DNA from: [Clostridium] saccharolyticum WM1
Lineage (GTDB): Bacteria > Bacillota > Clostridia > Lachnospirales > Lachnospiraceae
DNA: 64,000 nucleotides
Assembly (NCBI RefSeq): GCF_000144625.1
Contig: NC_014376.1
Location: 4,240,501 to 4,304,500, forward strand
Direction: 5' to 3'
Below, one piece after another: positions 9,063 through 17,340 of this stretch. The notes beneath the pieces were generated by a model. That model did not search any database. It saw only the letters and a list, made by a program, of their open reading frames with translations, and was not told the origin of the DNA. The translations under genes were made by a program, and so were the position numbers. Numbering within the stretch: the first letter of the stretch is position 1; every line of letters starts with the position of its first letter.

Positions 9063-10076
9063 TTAACAGCATCTGCAGTCATGATCTGCGGCGATTGCAG
9101 AAAAATTTACGTTGTTAATAGTAACAGATGCATCCGCTGTAGCTGTAGTTGCTACTACAGAATAGGTACAACACTCATCGTGGCAAATGTCACAATCACA
9201 AACAAAGAAAGAAAATGTTGAAGTACCGGAAAACCCAGGTGCTACCGGTGGAATGATTGCTGTTGTAAATGGAACTGAAAAGACCAACTGGGGTCCTACT
9301 GGTATTGGGTTAAGCTGATTGCTGCAAAGTTTAAACACCTGAAAGCTTACAACTGTACTATCAATGGTGGTAGGGCTTGAATACGCTATCGTACTTGCAA
9401 ATTCAAGCTTCATACAAGGATTACATAAACTGGAGGTATTTAAAGAAAGGGTACTGGCGGTAAACGTAGTATCTGCCAAAGTATCCGGAGTGATTGATAT
9501 TACTCCGCCTGGTGTTCCGCATTTTAAAATAGCCTTGTTTCCTTTTTGGCAAAGTTGATTGCATGGATAACATTCGTCATCATGCTCCGGATCATCTGTA
9601 ATAATAGCCGCCAGTCTAGCTGCAAAGATTCCGGCATTCCCAATAATTGGGGCAGATCCGCCGGCTGAAACAACAATACTATAGGTGCAGCAATCATTAG
9701 AACATAAATCGCAATCACATACAAAAAAGGAAAACATATTTGCAAAATAAGCTGGTACTGATTGTGTAAAGTAATATTGTGGACCGATAGGAATCGGCAG
9801 TTGATCATTACATGATCTATATAATTGAAAATTTAAAGTTCCCTGAAAAAGCGTTCCAATTATATTAGAGGAAAATTCCAGCATGATGCACGAGTTACAA
9901 AGTTTAGAGGTATCCAGAGTGATCGTTGCGGCTGGTAAAGTAGTTCCAATACCCGCACCATTAAAGAATAAAGCTTGGCTAATCTCCCCGCATTTCAGGA
10001 TTGTTCTGTTTGAGCCGCAACCCTTAATACTATCTCCACAATCATCGTTAATATTAGATTTTATTGATAAATTCAT
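9063..10076 (-). CDS. Cysteine-rich protein with two tandem DUF4489-type domains
   Basis: 337 aa made of two homologous halves (about 22-160 and 182-325). Each half repeats the blocks 'ILKCG', 'LDTS-LCN-C--LEF', 'F---P-PIGPQ' and 'FSFFVCDCD-C---CCTYS', so the cysteine pattern is duplicated; the protein ends CRCC. This is the signature I associate with DUF4489, found mainly in clostridia; single-domain members are the norm, so the two-domain form is an internal duplication. There is no signal peptide. The density of CC/CxC motifs suggests disulfide cross-linking or metal binding, as in spore surface layers. ATG at 10076 follows GAGGGAG. A sigma-K-like promoter candidate lies upstream. The spore-coat role is inference only. 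Confidence 0.75.
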   Translation of the reverse strand: MNLSIKSNINDDCGDSIKGCGSNRTILKCGEISQALFFNGAGIGTTLPAATITLDTSKLCNSCIMLEFSSNIIGTLFQGTLNFQLYRSCNDQLPIPIGPQYYFTQSVPAYFANMFSFFVCDCDLCSNDCCTYSIVVSAGGSAPIIGNAGIFAARLAAIITDDPEHDDECYPCNQLCQKGNKAILKCGTPGGVISITPDTLADTTFTASTLSLNTSSLCNPCMKLEFASTIAYSSPTTIDSTVVSFQVFKLCSNQLNPIPVGPQLVFSVPFTTAIIPPVAPGFSGTSTFSFFVCDCDICHDECCTYSVVATTATADASVTINNVNFSAIAADHDCRCC

Positions 10077-10470
10077 ATTATTTACTCCCTCACATTGAGT
10101 TTTTTAAAGTTCAAATGAATCCTACTATGTACTTATAAAAAACAGGTTAATGGAGTAAGTCATTTATTCATTTATCTAATATATAATATGAAATAAATGA
10201 ATATACGTGATTTTTTCTTATTAACGTCTGCGGGTTTGTAAAATTTTTACTGTAAAATAGCGATTGATGAATGTATTTTAAATCCTTCCTTTTCCTTCCC
10301 ACGTACCCCGAAAGACAGGCACTAATGGTTTACATACTTCTGTATTTTGTTACGGATCTGTTTTTCCTGCCAGAATAAATAAAACCTCCAAAATGAGTAA
10401 TATTTTTACATCAATTTGGAGATTTCCACAAACACTGAATGCTTCTTGCAGTCTTAAGAATCTTATATGA
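10077..10470. other. A+T-rich intergenic region with a possible sigma-K promoter
   Basis: Non-coding. Reading leftward towards the DUF4489 gene, AC (10207-10208), 16 bases, then CATATTATA (10182-10190) fits the mother-cell sigma-K pattern AC-N16-CATANNNTA. In sequence this A+T-rich the match may be chance. The right part contains the terminator of the DEAD-box gene. Nothing else was seen. Confidence 0.3.
10381..10422 (-). terminator. Terminator downstream of the DEAD-box helicase gene
   Basis: An imperfect stem closed by CTCCAAA / TTTGGAG with an inner GTAA/TTAC stem and AAATA loop, followed on the minus strand by GTTTTATTTATT. Confidence 0.6.
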
Positions 10471-10548
10471 TTATTTGTGATTCAAATACTCACATATGTG
10501 ATCAATGGTTATATCTTTTTCAACCATACTTTCCGCTATATCCTCCAT
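10471..10548 (-). CDS. Possible 25-aa ORF or out-of-frame tail of the DEAD-box gene
   Basis: A short frame MEDIAESMVEKDITIDHICE... ends at 10471, and its ATG follows AAAGGA by four bases. The same frame is open upstream to about 10640, overlapping the end of the DEAD-box gene, and contains protein-like text (NGRFNGSQNKGEFYLSKDF). It would be in frame with the helicase if the run of six A at the helicase's last codons had five. It is either a separate small gene, or the lost or alternative C-terminus of the helicase. The evidence is coding-like composition only. Confidence 0.3.
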   Translation of the reverse strand: MEDIAESMVEKDITIDHICEYLNHK

Positions 10549-10597
10549 GAAATCCTTTGACAGGTAAAATTCACCTTTATTCTGGCTCCCATTAAAT

Positions 10598-12013
10598 CTA
10601 CCATTTTTTGTCCTTCCTTGAAAACTTATGAAAACTCTTTTTTTCTTTCAATGTTCCATCTGCTGTCATTCGGTACTTTTTCTTTGTTGCTGAAGCTCCA
10701 TCTACGGAAGAGGTATGCAATGGCTCTCTCTTTGATGATACACCCGGTTTAAGTGAGGCCGTCTGGAGTGAGGCTTTTGATTTTAGAAATGCTCTTTCCG
10801 GATGTTTGGCTTTGGTTTTCTCCGTTTTCGCTGCTTCTCTACGTGGCTGCACTGCCTTTATCCCAGGAACGTTGTTCTTTAAGGGGTAGGGATGGTCTTT
10901 TATTTCTGTTATTTTTTTCCCAATCAGCCTTTCAATATCATTCAGTTGTTCCTTTTCATCATAATCACAGAACGATATTGCGGTTCCGCCTAGTCCTGCC
11001 CGGCCTGTCCGCCCAATACGATGTACATACGTCTCTGGGATATCCGGCAGGTCATAATTAATCACATGAGTTAGTTCATCGATGTCTATTCCCCTTGCTG
11101 CAATATCTGTTGCAATCAATATCCGCAATGATTTGTTTTTAAAATTGTTTAATGCACTCTGGCGGGCTCCTTGTGATTTATCTCCATGGATTGCCTGTGC
11201 AATTACGTTATTCCTTGATAATTGCTTATTCAGTCGGTCCGCACCGTGCTTGGTACGTGTAAATACCAGGGCGGAAACTATGTTGTTATCTTTTAGAACG
11301 TGCAAAAGCAAATCCTTCTTATTACTTTTATCTACAAAGTACACATACTGCCCGATGGTATCCACGGTTGAAGATACCGGAGTGATTTCTATTTTCGCAG
11401 GAGCCTTTAAAATCGTACCTGCCAGCTTGGCAATGTCCGGCGGCATCGTAGCCGAGAAAAGTAAAGTTTGCTTTTTTAAAGGAGTTCTGGCAATGATCTT
11501 TTTTACGTCATGAATAAATCCCATGTCCAGCATACGGTCCGCTTCGTCCAGTATCAATATTTTAATATGATCTATATTAACAATTTTTTGATCAATTAAG
11601 GCCAGAAGTCGCCCTGGCGTTGCCACCAGGATATCTACCCTTTGTTTTAATTTTTCCTCCTGGGGCTTTTGGGATACTCCCCCAAAGACTACGCAGCACT
11701 TTAAATCAGTGAATTTTCCATAAGTATTAAAACTTTCATATATTTGCAGAGCCAGCTCTCTTGTCGGCGTTACAATCAGGGCCCTTATATTCTGTTTTGC
11801 CCCATGTGACTCTTTCTCTTCTCTCAGCAGCTGAATCGTTGGTATGGCAAATGCAGCTGTTTTTCCGGTGCCTGTCTGGGCACAGCCAAGTAAATCCCTG
11901 CCGCTTAATATAACAGGTATTGCCTCTTCCTGTATCGGTGTAGGAATAAGGTAACTTTCTTTTTCCAATGCCTTTATTATATCAGGTATAATATTTAAAT
12001 CTTTAAATTGCAT
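10598..12013 (-). CDS. DEAD-box RNA helicase (RhlE/CshB-like)
   Basis: ATP-dependent RNA helicase. Motifs in order: Q motif 'PTPIQEEAIP', Walker A 'AQTGTGKTAAF', 'PTRELALQ', 'TPGRLL', 'DEADRMLDMGF', 'LFSATMP', 'VFTRTKHGA', 'ATDIAARGID' and 'HRIGRTGRAG', then a basic, low-complexity tail likely to contact RNA. 471 aa is typical of RhlE-like proteins. The frame reaches 12118, but the ATG at 12013 with AAAAGGAG in front is the natural start; the extra 35 codons would be 5' leader. The long leader (over 100 bases before the next feature) would fit cold-inducible control, though no specific element is visible. The last codons (KDKKW) overlap another open frame. Confidence 0.88.
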   Translation of the reverse strand: MQFKDLNIIPDIIKALEKESYLIPTPIQEEAIPVILSGRDLLGCAQTGTGKTAAFAIPTIQLLREEKESHGAKQNIRALIVTPTRELALQIYESFNTYGKFTDLKCCVVFGGVSQKPQEEKLKQRVDILVATPGRLLALIDQKIVNIDHIKILILDEADRMLDMGFIHDVKKIIARTPLKKQTLLFSATMPPDIAKLAGTILKAPAKIEITPVSSTVDTIGQYVYFVDKSNKKDLLLHVLKDNNIVSALVFTRTKHGADRLNKQLSRNNVIAQAIHGDKSQGARQSALNNFKNKSLRILIATDIAARGIDIDELTHVINYDLPDIPETYVHRIGRTGRAGLGGTAISFCDYDEKEQLNDIERLIGKKITEIKDHPYPLKNNVPGIKAVQPRREAAKTEKTKAKHPERAFLKSKASLQTASLKPGVSSKREPLHTSSVDGASATKKKYRMTADGTLKEKKSFHKFSRKDKKW

Positions 12014-12233
12014 AAAATCTCCTTTTAATCTGTTTTGTTTAAATGAGTCTTTTGTTATTTTGTCAAGCGGTCCCCTGCGCAAGGAGTGATCAGGGAATAC
12101 TCTTTTTCGTTTCGCCAATCCGGCCGCTTCCAGCCTTTTTAGTCATTCCCTGAACAGCTTATTGAAATTCATGCTGCAGCGCACATCAACTAAATCGTTC
12201 ACAGGGTCAGCGAGGTGCCAGGAGATCCGGTAG

Positions 12234-12286
12234 AAAAAAGCAAGATAAACTGCTCCCTTTCTTTATGACAGGGGGCAGTTTATCTT
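12234..12286 (-). terminator. Orphan leftward terminator
   Basis: 12-bp stem AAGATAAACTGC / GCAGTTTATCTT plus an inner CCCT/AGGG, followed on the minus strand by GCTTTTTTC. No intact minus-strand gene precedes it, but the RlmCD-like tail at 12296-12343 ends ten bases before, so it was probably that lost gene's terminator. Confidence 0.75.
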
Positions 12287-12295
12287 ACGCCACTG

Positions 12296-12343
12296 CTATT
12301 TAACAACTCTTGCCATTAATACAACAGACTCCACATGCAACGC
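12296..12343 (-). pseudogene. Fragment: 3' end of an RlmCD/RumA-type methyltransferase gene
   Basis: Sixteen codons read ALHVESVVLMARVVK and stop, matching the C-terminal pattern (H-VE-VVL) of 23S rRNA (uracil-5-)-methyltransferases; the intact gene at 37154-38518 ends ALHTEVCCLIVKA. A stop codon lies immediately upstream, so nothing longer is coded. It sits directly before a matching terminator and on the same strand as the N-terminal fragment at 14461. Confidence 0.6.
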
Positions 12344-12646
12344 CTATAGAAGCTTCATTTTATAATATCACTAATTTATATTTATTGCTACCTATAAAAA
12401 CTGCAAATACACCATTAAATTGTAACTAAGCGATAAAAGGCCGCTCGAAGTAACTGTAGTCAATCTGAAAGATGTTGCCCCATTTGTAAAATAAGTGCGA
12501 AAACGCACAGACTGACTTGCCCTGTTTACTTTATGCAGGTGTATATTTTAAACAGGATCACAAATAATAATAAAAGCTTCTGACAATAATGTGACGGGGT
12601 ATGCAAACCGTTGCAAATTAACTTATGGACTTAAGGGATGTGAAAT

Positions 12647-13357
12647 ATGGACTATCTAATAATTTTTCTTAGAATAATTACGATTCTTCCTTTGTTTCTA
12701 TTTATTACAATGCTGACTGGAAGACGGAAAATCGGAGAATTGCCGGTATTCGATTTCTTGACAATCCTGGTATTGGGATCTGTCGTTGGTGCGGACATAG
12801 CAGATCCAAAAGTTGAACATCTGCCGACTGTTTTTTCAGTTATAATAATCATGCTTTTACACTATATTTACAGCATTATTATCATAAAGAACAGGAATCT
12901 GGGTAAATGGCTTACTTTCGAGCCTGTTGTAGTTATTGAGAACGGTGATTTTGTAAAAGGGAATATGAAAAAACTCAAATATAGTATTGACAATATTCTG
13001 GCATTATTAAGAGAAAAGGATGTTTTCGATATCAGTGAAGTAGAATTTGCAGTTATAGAATCTACCGGGCAGTTAAGTGTTCAGATAAAATCTCAGTTCC
13101 AGCCTTTGACACCGAGTGAAATAAACCTTGATACGGAATACAAAGGATTAGCTCTTCCTTTGATTGTGGAAGGGAAAGTATACAAACACAATCTGCAGAA
13201 GCTCGGGCTGGATGATGACTGGTTGAGGGAGCAATTAAGCGAAAATAACATACATTCAGTGAAGGAGATTTTTTTTGCATCTATTAATTCTCAAGGTAAT
13301 CTTTATATTTCCAAAGGTTTGGAAAAACCCCGGGAAATAGGGATTTTGCGTCACTAA
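12647..13357 (+). CDS. DUF421/YetF-family membrane protein, copy 1
   Basis: 236 aa. Three membrane helices fill the first third (about 3-22, 38-55, 60-80). The soluble DUF421 domain follows, with the hallmarks 'TGRRKIGELPVFDFL', 'FEPVVVIENGDFVKGNM' and 'EVEFAVIESTGQLSV'. In sporulating bacteria YetF/SpoVA-associated proteins of this family act in spore membranes or germination; the biochemical role is unsettled. ATG at 12647 follows AAGGGATG. It forms a tandem pair with the next gene, which is a clear duplicate. The pair lies between two fragments of an RlmCD paralogue. Confidence 0.85.
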   Translation: MDYLIIFLRIITILPLFLFITMLTGRRKIGELPVFDFLTILVLGSVVGADIADPKVEHLPTVFSVIIIMLLHYIYSIIIIKNRNLGKWLTFEPVVVIENGDFVKGNMKKLKYSIDNILALLREKDVFDISEVEFAVIESTGQLSVQIKSQFQPLTPSEINLDTEYKGLALPLIVEGKVYKHNLQKLGLDDDWLREQLSENNIHSVKEIFFASINSQGNLYISKGLEKPREIGILRH

Positions 13358-13439
13358 GCATTTATTGGGTACCCGGGATTTTTCAGAGATAATCTCTGAC
13401 TTAGGAAAATATCAAGAATAAACACAATAGGAGGTTGAA

Positions 13440-14150
13440 ATGAAATATCTTGAGATACTTTTCAGAATAATTACGATCTTGCCCATGTTTCTTGTAATTA
13501 CCTTGCTGACCGGCAGAAGGAAGATTGGGGAACTACCTGTTTTTGATTTTCTTTCACTCTTAGCTGTTGGGGCTGTCGTTGGTGCAGACATAGCAGATCC
13601 CGATATCGAGCATTGGCCGACCGCTTATGCAGTTATATTAATTATGCTGCTGCATTATATTTACTCCATAGTATTGGTGAAAAGCAAGAGAGTAGGCAAA
13701 CTTCTTACATTCGAGCCTGTTGTCGTAATAGAAAACGGACAGTTTGTGAAAGGAAATATGAAAAAATTAAAATATAGTATAGACAATATATTGACACTTT
13801 TAAGGGACAAGGATGTTTTTGATCTGAATGAAGTTGAGTTTGCAATCATAGAGTCGACCGGACAGCTTAGTGTACTAAAAAAGTCTCAATACCAACCGAT
13901 AACTCCAAGTGAAATCAAAATAAATACGGATTATGTGGGTTTGTCGATTCCCCTTATAGTGGAAGGTACAATTTATAAAGAAAATCTTGAAAGGCTTAAC
14001 CTGGATGAGAAATGGCTTTCCAGCCAGCTTAAGACCAATAATGTAGCTTCGGAAAAAGACGTTTTCTATGCGGCATTCAACACAAAGGGAGAGCTTTACA
14101 TCTCAGTGGGTAAGGAGAAATCAAGCAGCCTGCATGATCTAAGGCACTGA
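13440..14150 (+). CDS. DUF421/YetF-family membrane protein, copy 2
   Basis: Also 236 aa and collinear with the upstream copy: 'RRKIGELPVFDFLSLL', 'FEPVVVIENGQFVKGNM' and 'VEFAIIESTGQLSV' are shared almost word for word, with divergence concentrated in the C-terminal third. AGGAGG precedes the ATG. The 82-base gap contains no terminator I can see, so the two are probably one transcript. Equal lengths and high similarity point to a fairly recent tandem duplication or to a heteromeric pair. Confidence 0.85.
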   Translation: MKYLEILFRIITILPMFLVITLLTGRRKIGELPVFDFLSLLAVGAVVGADIADPDIEHWPTAYAVILIMLLHYIYSIVLVKSKRVGKLLTFEPVVVIENGQFVKGNMKKLKYSIDNILTLLRDKDVFDLNEVEFAIIESTGQLSVLKKSQYQPITPSEIKINTDYVGLSIPLIVEGTIYKENLERLNLDEKWLSSQLKTNNVASEKDVFYAAFNTKGELYISVGKEKSSSLHDLRH

Positions 14151-14198
14151 TCACAAACTGTCTGTTTTAGAGTTATAATTCTATCATCCGTAGCCAAA

Positions 14199-14360
14199 CT
14201 AGGACAGAGTAATTAACATTTGGTTTTTAACCAACAAACCTAGGAGATCAACATTTATAATTTCGTTGATTGCTAAAATATGCTTCTCCACTGATACCAC
14301 ATCATTAAGGGTATCTCTGAAATTTATGCTTGGGTCTTTTACCTTTGAACGTTCGTCCAT
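14199..14360 (-). pseudogene. 53-codon ORF remnant, protein-like but unidentified
   Basis: Reads MDERSKVKDPSINFRDTLND, then VVSVEKHILAINEIINV, then a probably out-of-frame hydrophobic end. The frame is also open upstream to a TGA (PNYFQAGSTKVGNKV). Only a weak AAGG precedes the ATG. The 'DTLND--S-EKH' text faintly recalls CotF-type spore coat proteins, which I cannot confirm. Its position in a stretch of other gene fragments, all on the minus strand, makes a remnant more likely than a gene. Confidence 0.35.
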
Positions 14361-14460
14361 AACCTTATTGCCTACTTTAGTACTCCCTGCTTGGAAGTAA
14401 TTTGGTATCCGTCAGCTTGGTTGCCCCCTTACTGCTTTGCTATTATGAAAATTCCCGGAC

Positions 14461-14545
14461 TCTGGTAATAATGTTATAAATCTTCCGTTCCTTATAACGA
14501 AGCTGTTTCTCATAATCCATTGCCTGCAGCTGGCAGCTGCCGATC
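14461..14545 (-). pseudogene. Fragment: internal N-terminal piece of an RlmCD/RumA-type methyltransferase
   Basis: About 82 bases match 38201-38277 of the intact methyltransferase gene with roughly five differences. The reading is GSCQLQAMDYEKQLRYKERK followed by IYNIITR, equivalent to the iron-sulfur cysteine region GGCQLQAMDYGEQLRYKER of the intact protein. Both ends break off abruptly. It shares strand with the C-terminal fragment at 12296, as expected for one split paralogue. Confidence 0.8.
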
Positions 14546-14600
14546 ATGCCACTGCAGTTATCCGAATAAAACTTTACGCTAGCCTAACAAGATAATACGT

Positions 14601-14690
14601 TTCCTCGTTCCGGGACTTTTTACATACCTGCCTGACTTAACGAAGCTTTGTACTCATCCGTTTCTCTGTATTTTTTAATCTGGATATTCA
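14601..14690 (-). pseudogene. Fragment: C-terminus of an MFS transporter gene
   Basis: Codes KKYRETDEYKASLSQAGM and a stop, paralogous to the last residues of the intact MFS gene at 17440-18726 (KYRKTDEYKATIKQADM). The likeness continues past the stop into the flanking TTCC-CGTTCCGGGA. The rest of the gene is absent. Confidence 0.75.
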
Positions 14691-14913
14691 AATTTTATTA
14701 GAAAAGATAGAATTTTCCGTTTCAAAATACAGGGATTTGATGTAGAATTGTAAATAAGGATTTGATTGTTCTGAAGCCGTAAAGCCAAATAATAAGCACT
14801 CCTAGTATCACCCGTCATCATCGGTTTGAATTACTGACTGAGCTTTAGGTTTGACCATATGGTACAATCCGCAGTACGAACGAGAACCAATCCAAAATCA
14901 GGAGGTAAACTAT

Positions 14914-15921
14914 ATGAAATTTCACATGCCAGAGTACAAAATCGACTACGAAGTAAACAAGCCGGATCCATATCCACTTCTTTCTGAGGGAATGAAAAAG
15001 GTCATTGATTATCAGGCAGAACACTCTGCCGATGCCTTTGATACTAATTGCTCTTGGGATGAATTGAGAACGAAATATGTAGAAGAACGCCGTTTTTGGA
15101 ATGAGGGAGGGCCAAATCCCTTCAAAACAGTGGAATTAACAGTCGAAGGTCCGATCGGCCCGATCCCTGTGCGCATTTATTACCCTGATGATAAACCACA
15201 GCATCATGCTTTAGTATTCATTCACGGCGGCGGATTTACCGTAGGAAGCATTGATACTCACGACCGCATGATGCGAAGTGTCATGGCTTCCAGCAAATGC
15301 GCAGTCATCGGTGTGGATTATCATCTTGCGCCTGAAACGAAATTCCCGGTTCCGCTGTTTGAGTGCACTGCTGTCATCCGCTATTTCCATGAGCATGGTT
15401 CTAAATATGGTATTCTTCCGGATAAGATGGCGGTTGGGGGCGACTCCGGCGGAGCAAATCTGGCTTTGGGGGCAACGCTTTACCTGCGTGACGTATTTGG
15501 CGATAACGATTATATTTGCGCACTGCTGCTCTATTATGGTTCCTTCGGTCTGATGGACGGTCCTTCCTGGCGCTTGAACGGAACCTCATTAGACGGTATG
15601 CGCAAAGGTGATATGTCTGCTTACATCAGCTACTATCTGGAAAATCCTTCATTAGATGGAGAAAATCCATATTTTGCTACTCTAAACAATGATCTGACCC
15701 ACGGAATACCTGCTGCTTATTTATGCTGTGGAAGCTTGGATCCACTCTTAGGAGATTCTCAGGCTTTACATAACATATTAGCTCTCCATGGCATACATAC
15801 GGAATTTGAGCTGGTTCCTGGTGTACTGCATGCATTCATGCATTATGGGCGTATGATGGACGAAGCCCTTGACTGTTTAAAGCATAGCGGCGAATTTTAT
15901 GCTTCCATCTTAGAAGAATAA
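14914..15921 (+). CDS. Alpha/beta-hydrolase esterase of the hormone-sensitive-lipase family
   Basis: 335 aa. The oxyanion-hole motif is 'HGGGFTVGS' near 104-112; the nucleophile serine is in 'GDSGGANLA' near 179; the acid is the Asp in 'GSLDPLLGDS' near 275; the His is in 'VLHAFMH' near 305. This order is that of Aes/LipH-type acetyl esterases acting on short acyl esters in the cytoplasm; no signal peptide is seen. An upstream in-frame ATG (14851) is rejected because the ATG at 14914 follows AGGAGGT. Single gene, closed by a strong terminator. It is near the CoA-catabolic island, but a link is only speculation. Confidence 0.87.
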   Translation: MKFHMPEYKIDYEVNKPDPYPLLSEGMKKVIDYQAEHSADAFDTNCSWDELRTKYVEERRFWNEGGPNPFKTVELTVEGPIGPIPVRIYYPDDKPQHHALVFIHGGGFTVGSIDTHDRMMRSVMASSKCAVIGVDYHLAPETKFPVPLFECTAVIRYFHEHGSKYGILPDKMAVGGDSGGANLALGATLYLRDVFGDNDYICALLLYYGSFGLMDGPSWRLNGTSLDGMRKGDMSAYISYYLENPSLDGENPYFATLNNDLTHGIPAAYLCCGSLDPLLGDSQALHNILALHGIHTEFELVPGVLHAFMHYGRMMDEALDCLKHSGEFYASILEE

Positions 15922-15958
15922 AAAAGTTGGCCGGATATGGTTACCTGCCGATTATACC

Positions 15959-16012
15959 GAAAAAGAGGGCCGCACCTGCGAATATATATCACAGGTACGG
16001 CACTCTTTTTTA
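15959..16012. terminator. Bidirectional terminator between esterase and LacI-type genes
   Basis: Stem AAAAAGAG-GCCG-CACCTG pairing with CAGGT-CGGC-CTCTTTTTT around an A+T loop. It has T-runs for both converging genes. Confidence 0.85.
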
Positions 16013-16029
16013 GTATTTGCATTCAAATT

Positions 16030-17070
16030 TTATATTTTCACATAAGCAGGCGGTGTCGGTGCAATTACAATTCTGCTCTCGTATTGTTCTTTATGAATCT
16101 GGGCAAGAAGCAGTCTTGCACTCTCCTTCCCCCCTCGTATATATTCCGGTCTGCTGACCATGATATTCATCCCAGGAACCACCGGAACATCTGAATCCGA
16201 AAGCACGGCAATCTTAATTTCCAATTCTTTTCTCTGATATAAAGCAGCACATAAATACTTTATCATCACTCCCCAGCCGCAAATCACAGCGTCATTGGGT
16301 TCAAACAGTCTGAGTCTTGGCAGAACATTCTGCGTAAGAGAGAGCTTGCACATATCATCAAATGCCATATGCCGGTCGTGCGAAGAGGTTCCTTGCATAA
16401 CGGGGACCTTGCACACGATAAGTTCCGCATCCGGATATAACTCCATAGCTTTTTTCAATCCGCATAACCGATATTCCTCCTGCAGACTGTCTACGCCCGG
16501 CTGCCAGTACAGAATCCGCTTCGCGCCCTCACCCAAAAGGCAGCATGCTACTTCGAAAGCCCCATCTTCATAATCAAAGCTTACAGAAGCCAGCCCTTCT
16601 TCTTCCGGACAGCAGTCACAGGCAACGAAGGGAATTTTATAGCTGTCAATCATCCTGCTGCAGACCGGCGGAAGACCATCGGAAGAAATAAAAATAACCC
16701 CATCCGTCCGCCGCTGCAACACGCTTTCCACATATTCCGGACACTTACTTTCTTTATTCATCTGGAAATCCATCAGCATCAGACCATATCCTTCTGTCCC
16801 CAGCACTTCCCGTATTCCCTGCAGCAGCCTTCCGAACCGGCTCTGTGCCACAGATTTCTCCAATGCCACTGCGATACATTCCGTACTGTCCTTACGAAGG
16901 GAACGTGCAGTTTCATTGGGTACATACTTCAAACGCCTGGCTGCGTCCAACACTGCTTCCCGTGTTTTATCTGATATTCTCTGATTTGTATTATTATTTA
17001 GGACATAAGATACTGTGGTATGTGAAACCCCTACCTCTGCTGCAATATCTTTAATTGTTATTCTTTGCAT
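16030..17070 (-). CDS. LacI-family transcriptional regulator
   Basis: 346 aa. The N-terminal helix-turn-helix is 'TIKDIAAEVGVSHTTVSYVL', followed by the hinge-helix region 'YVPNETARSLRK'. A periplasmic-binding-protein-like ligand domain occupies about 60-340 ('DGVIFISSDG', 'VACDCCPEEEGLASVSFDYE', 'AVLSDSDVPVVPG'). ATG at 17070 follows AAGGAG. It lies beside, and on the same strand as, the transporter/CoA operon but is separated from it by tandem terminators, so it has its own promoter. The obvious targets are the two divergent catabolic promoters near 27 kb, where a CG-centred palindrome occurs, and possibly itself. The effector is unknown. Confidence 0.88.
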   Translation of the reverse strand: MQRITIKDIAAEVGVSHTTVSYVLNNNTNQRISDKTREAVLDAARRLKYVPNETARSLRKDSTECIAVALEKSVAQSRFGRLLQGIREVLGTEGYGLMLMDFQMNKESKCPEYVESVLQRRTDGVIFISSDGLPPVCSRMIDSYKIPFVACDCCPEEEGLASVSFDYEDGAFEVACCLLGEGAKRILYWQPGVDSLQEEYRLCGLKKAMELYPDAELIVCKVPVMQGTSSHDRHMAFDDMCKLSLTQNVLPRLRLFEPNDAVICGWGVMIKYLCAALYQRKELEIKIAVLSDSDVPVVPGMNIMVSRPEYIRGGKESARLLLAQIHKEQYESRIVIAPTPPAYVKI

Positions 17071-17203
17071 AAAAACATTCTCCTTATCATTGCATCATGC
17101 AGTAGGGATCGGTCTCTTCTCTGAAAAATTTGCATTTGTCTGATTATACTAAACTATTCCTATTATGTAAATAGCATAATTTCATATCATGCAGCTTATC
17201 AGA

Positions 17204-17218
17204 ACTTGCAGTGCAAGT
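17204..17218. promoter_or_regulatory. Perfect palindrome, possible operator of the LacI-type regulator
   Basis: ACTTGCA-G-TGCAAGT is a perfect 7+1+7 palindrome 134 bases upstream of the LacI-type start. The matching position in the second repeat copy (17299-17313) is ACTTGCAGCGCTAGT, which has lost symmetry. It could be an autoregulatory operator. LacI-type sites usually have an even, CG-centred dyad, so the fit is imperfect. Confidence 0.35.
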
Positions 17219-17222
17219 GAAG

Positions 17223-17245
17223 ATAAAAGGGCTGTTTTCCAGCCC
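17223..17245 (-). terminator. Terminator, distal copy, after the MFS gene
   Basis: Same hairpin and T-tract as the proximal copy, 95 bases further on. It acts as a second stop before the LacI-type gene. Confidence 0.8.
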
Positions 17246-17317
17246 GTTCATCCGTTTATGAAAGCATTCTTTGTTTTCATCATATAAAACTTATCTTTAC
17301 TTGCAGCGCTAGTGAAG

Positions 17318-17340
17318 ATAAAAGGGCTGTTTTCCAGCCC
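17318..17340 (-). terminator. Terminator, proximal copy, after the MFS gene
   Basis: On the minus strand GGGCTG-GAAAA-CAGCCC is followed by TTTTATCTT, about 100 bases after the MFS stop. It is the first of two duplicated terminators. Confidence 0.8.

Larger units (their letters stand above)
12014..12646. other. Non-coding stretch with hairpins and an rRNA-methyltransferase remnant
   Basis: Holds the leader of the DEAD-box gene, a leftward terminator (12234-12286), a 16-codon RlmCD-type tail (12296-12343) and, before the DUF421 genes, two small hairpins: GTGCG-AAAA-CGCAC near 12497 and CCTGTTT...AAACAGG near 12521-12555. A minus-strand frame around 12130-12200 ends NFNKLFRE and may be another gene end. 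No intact gene is present. Confidence 0.5.
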
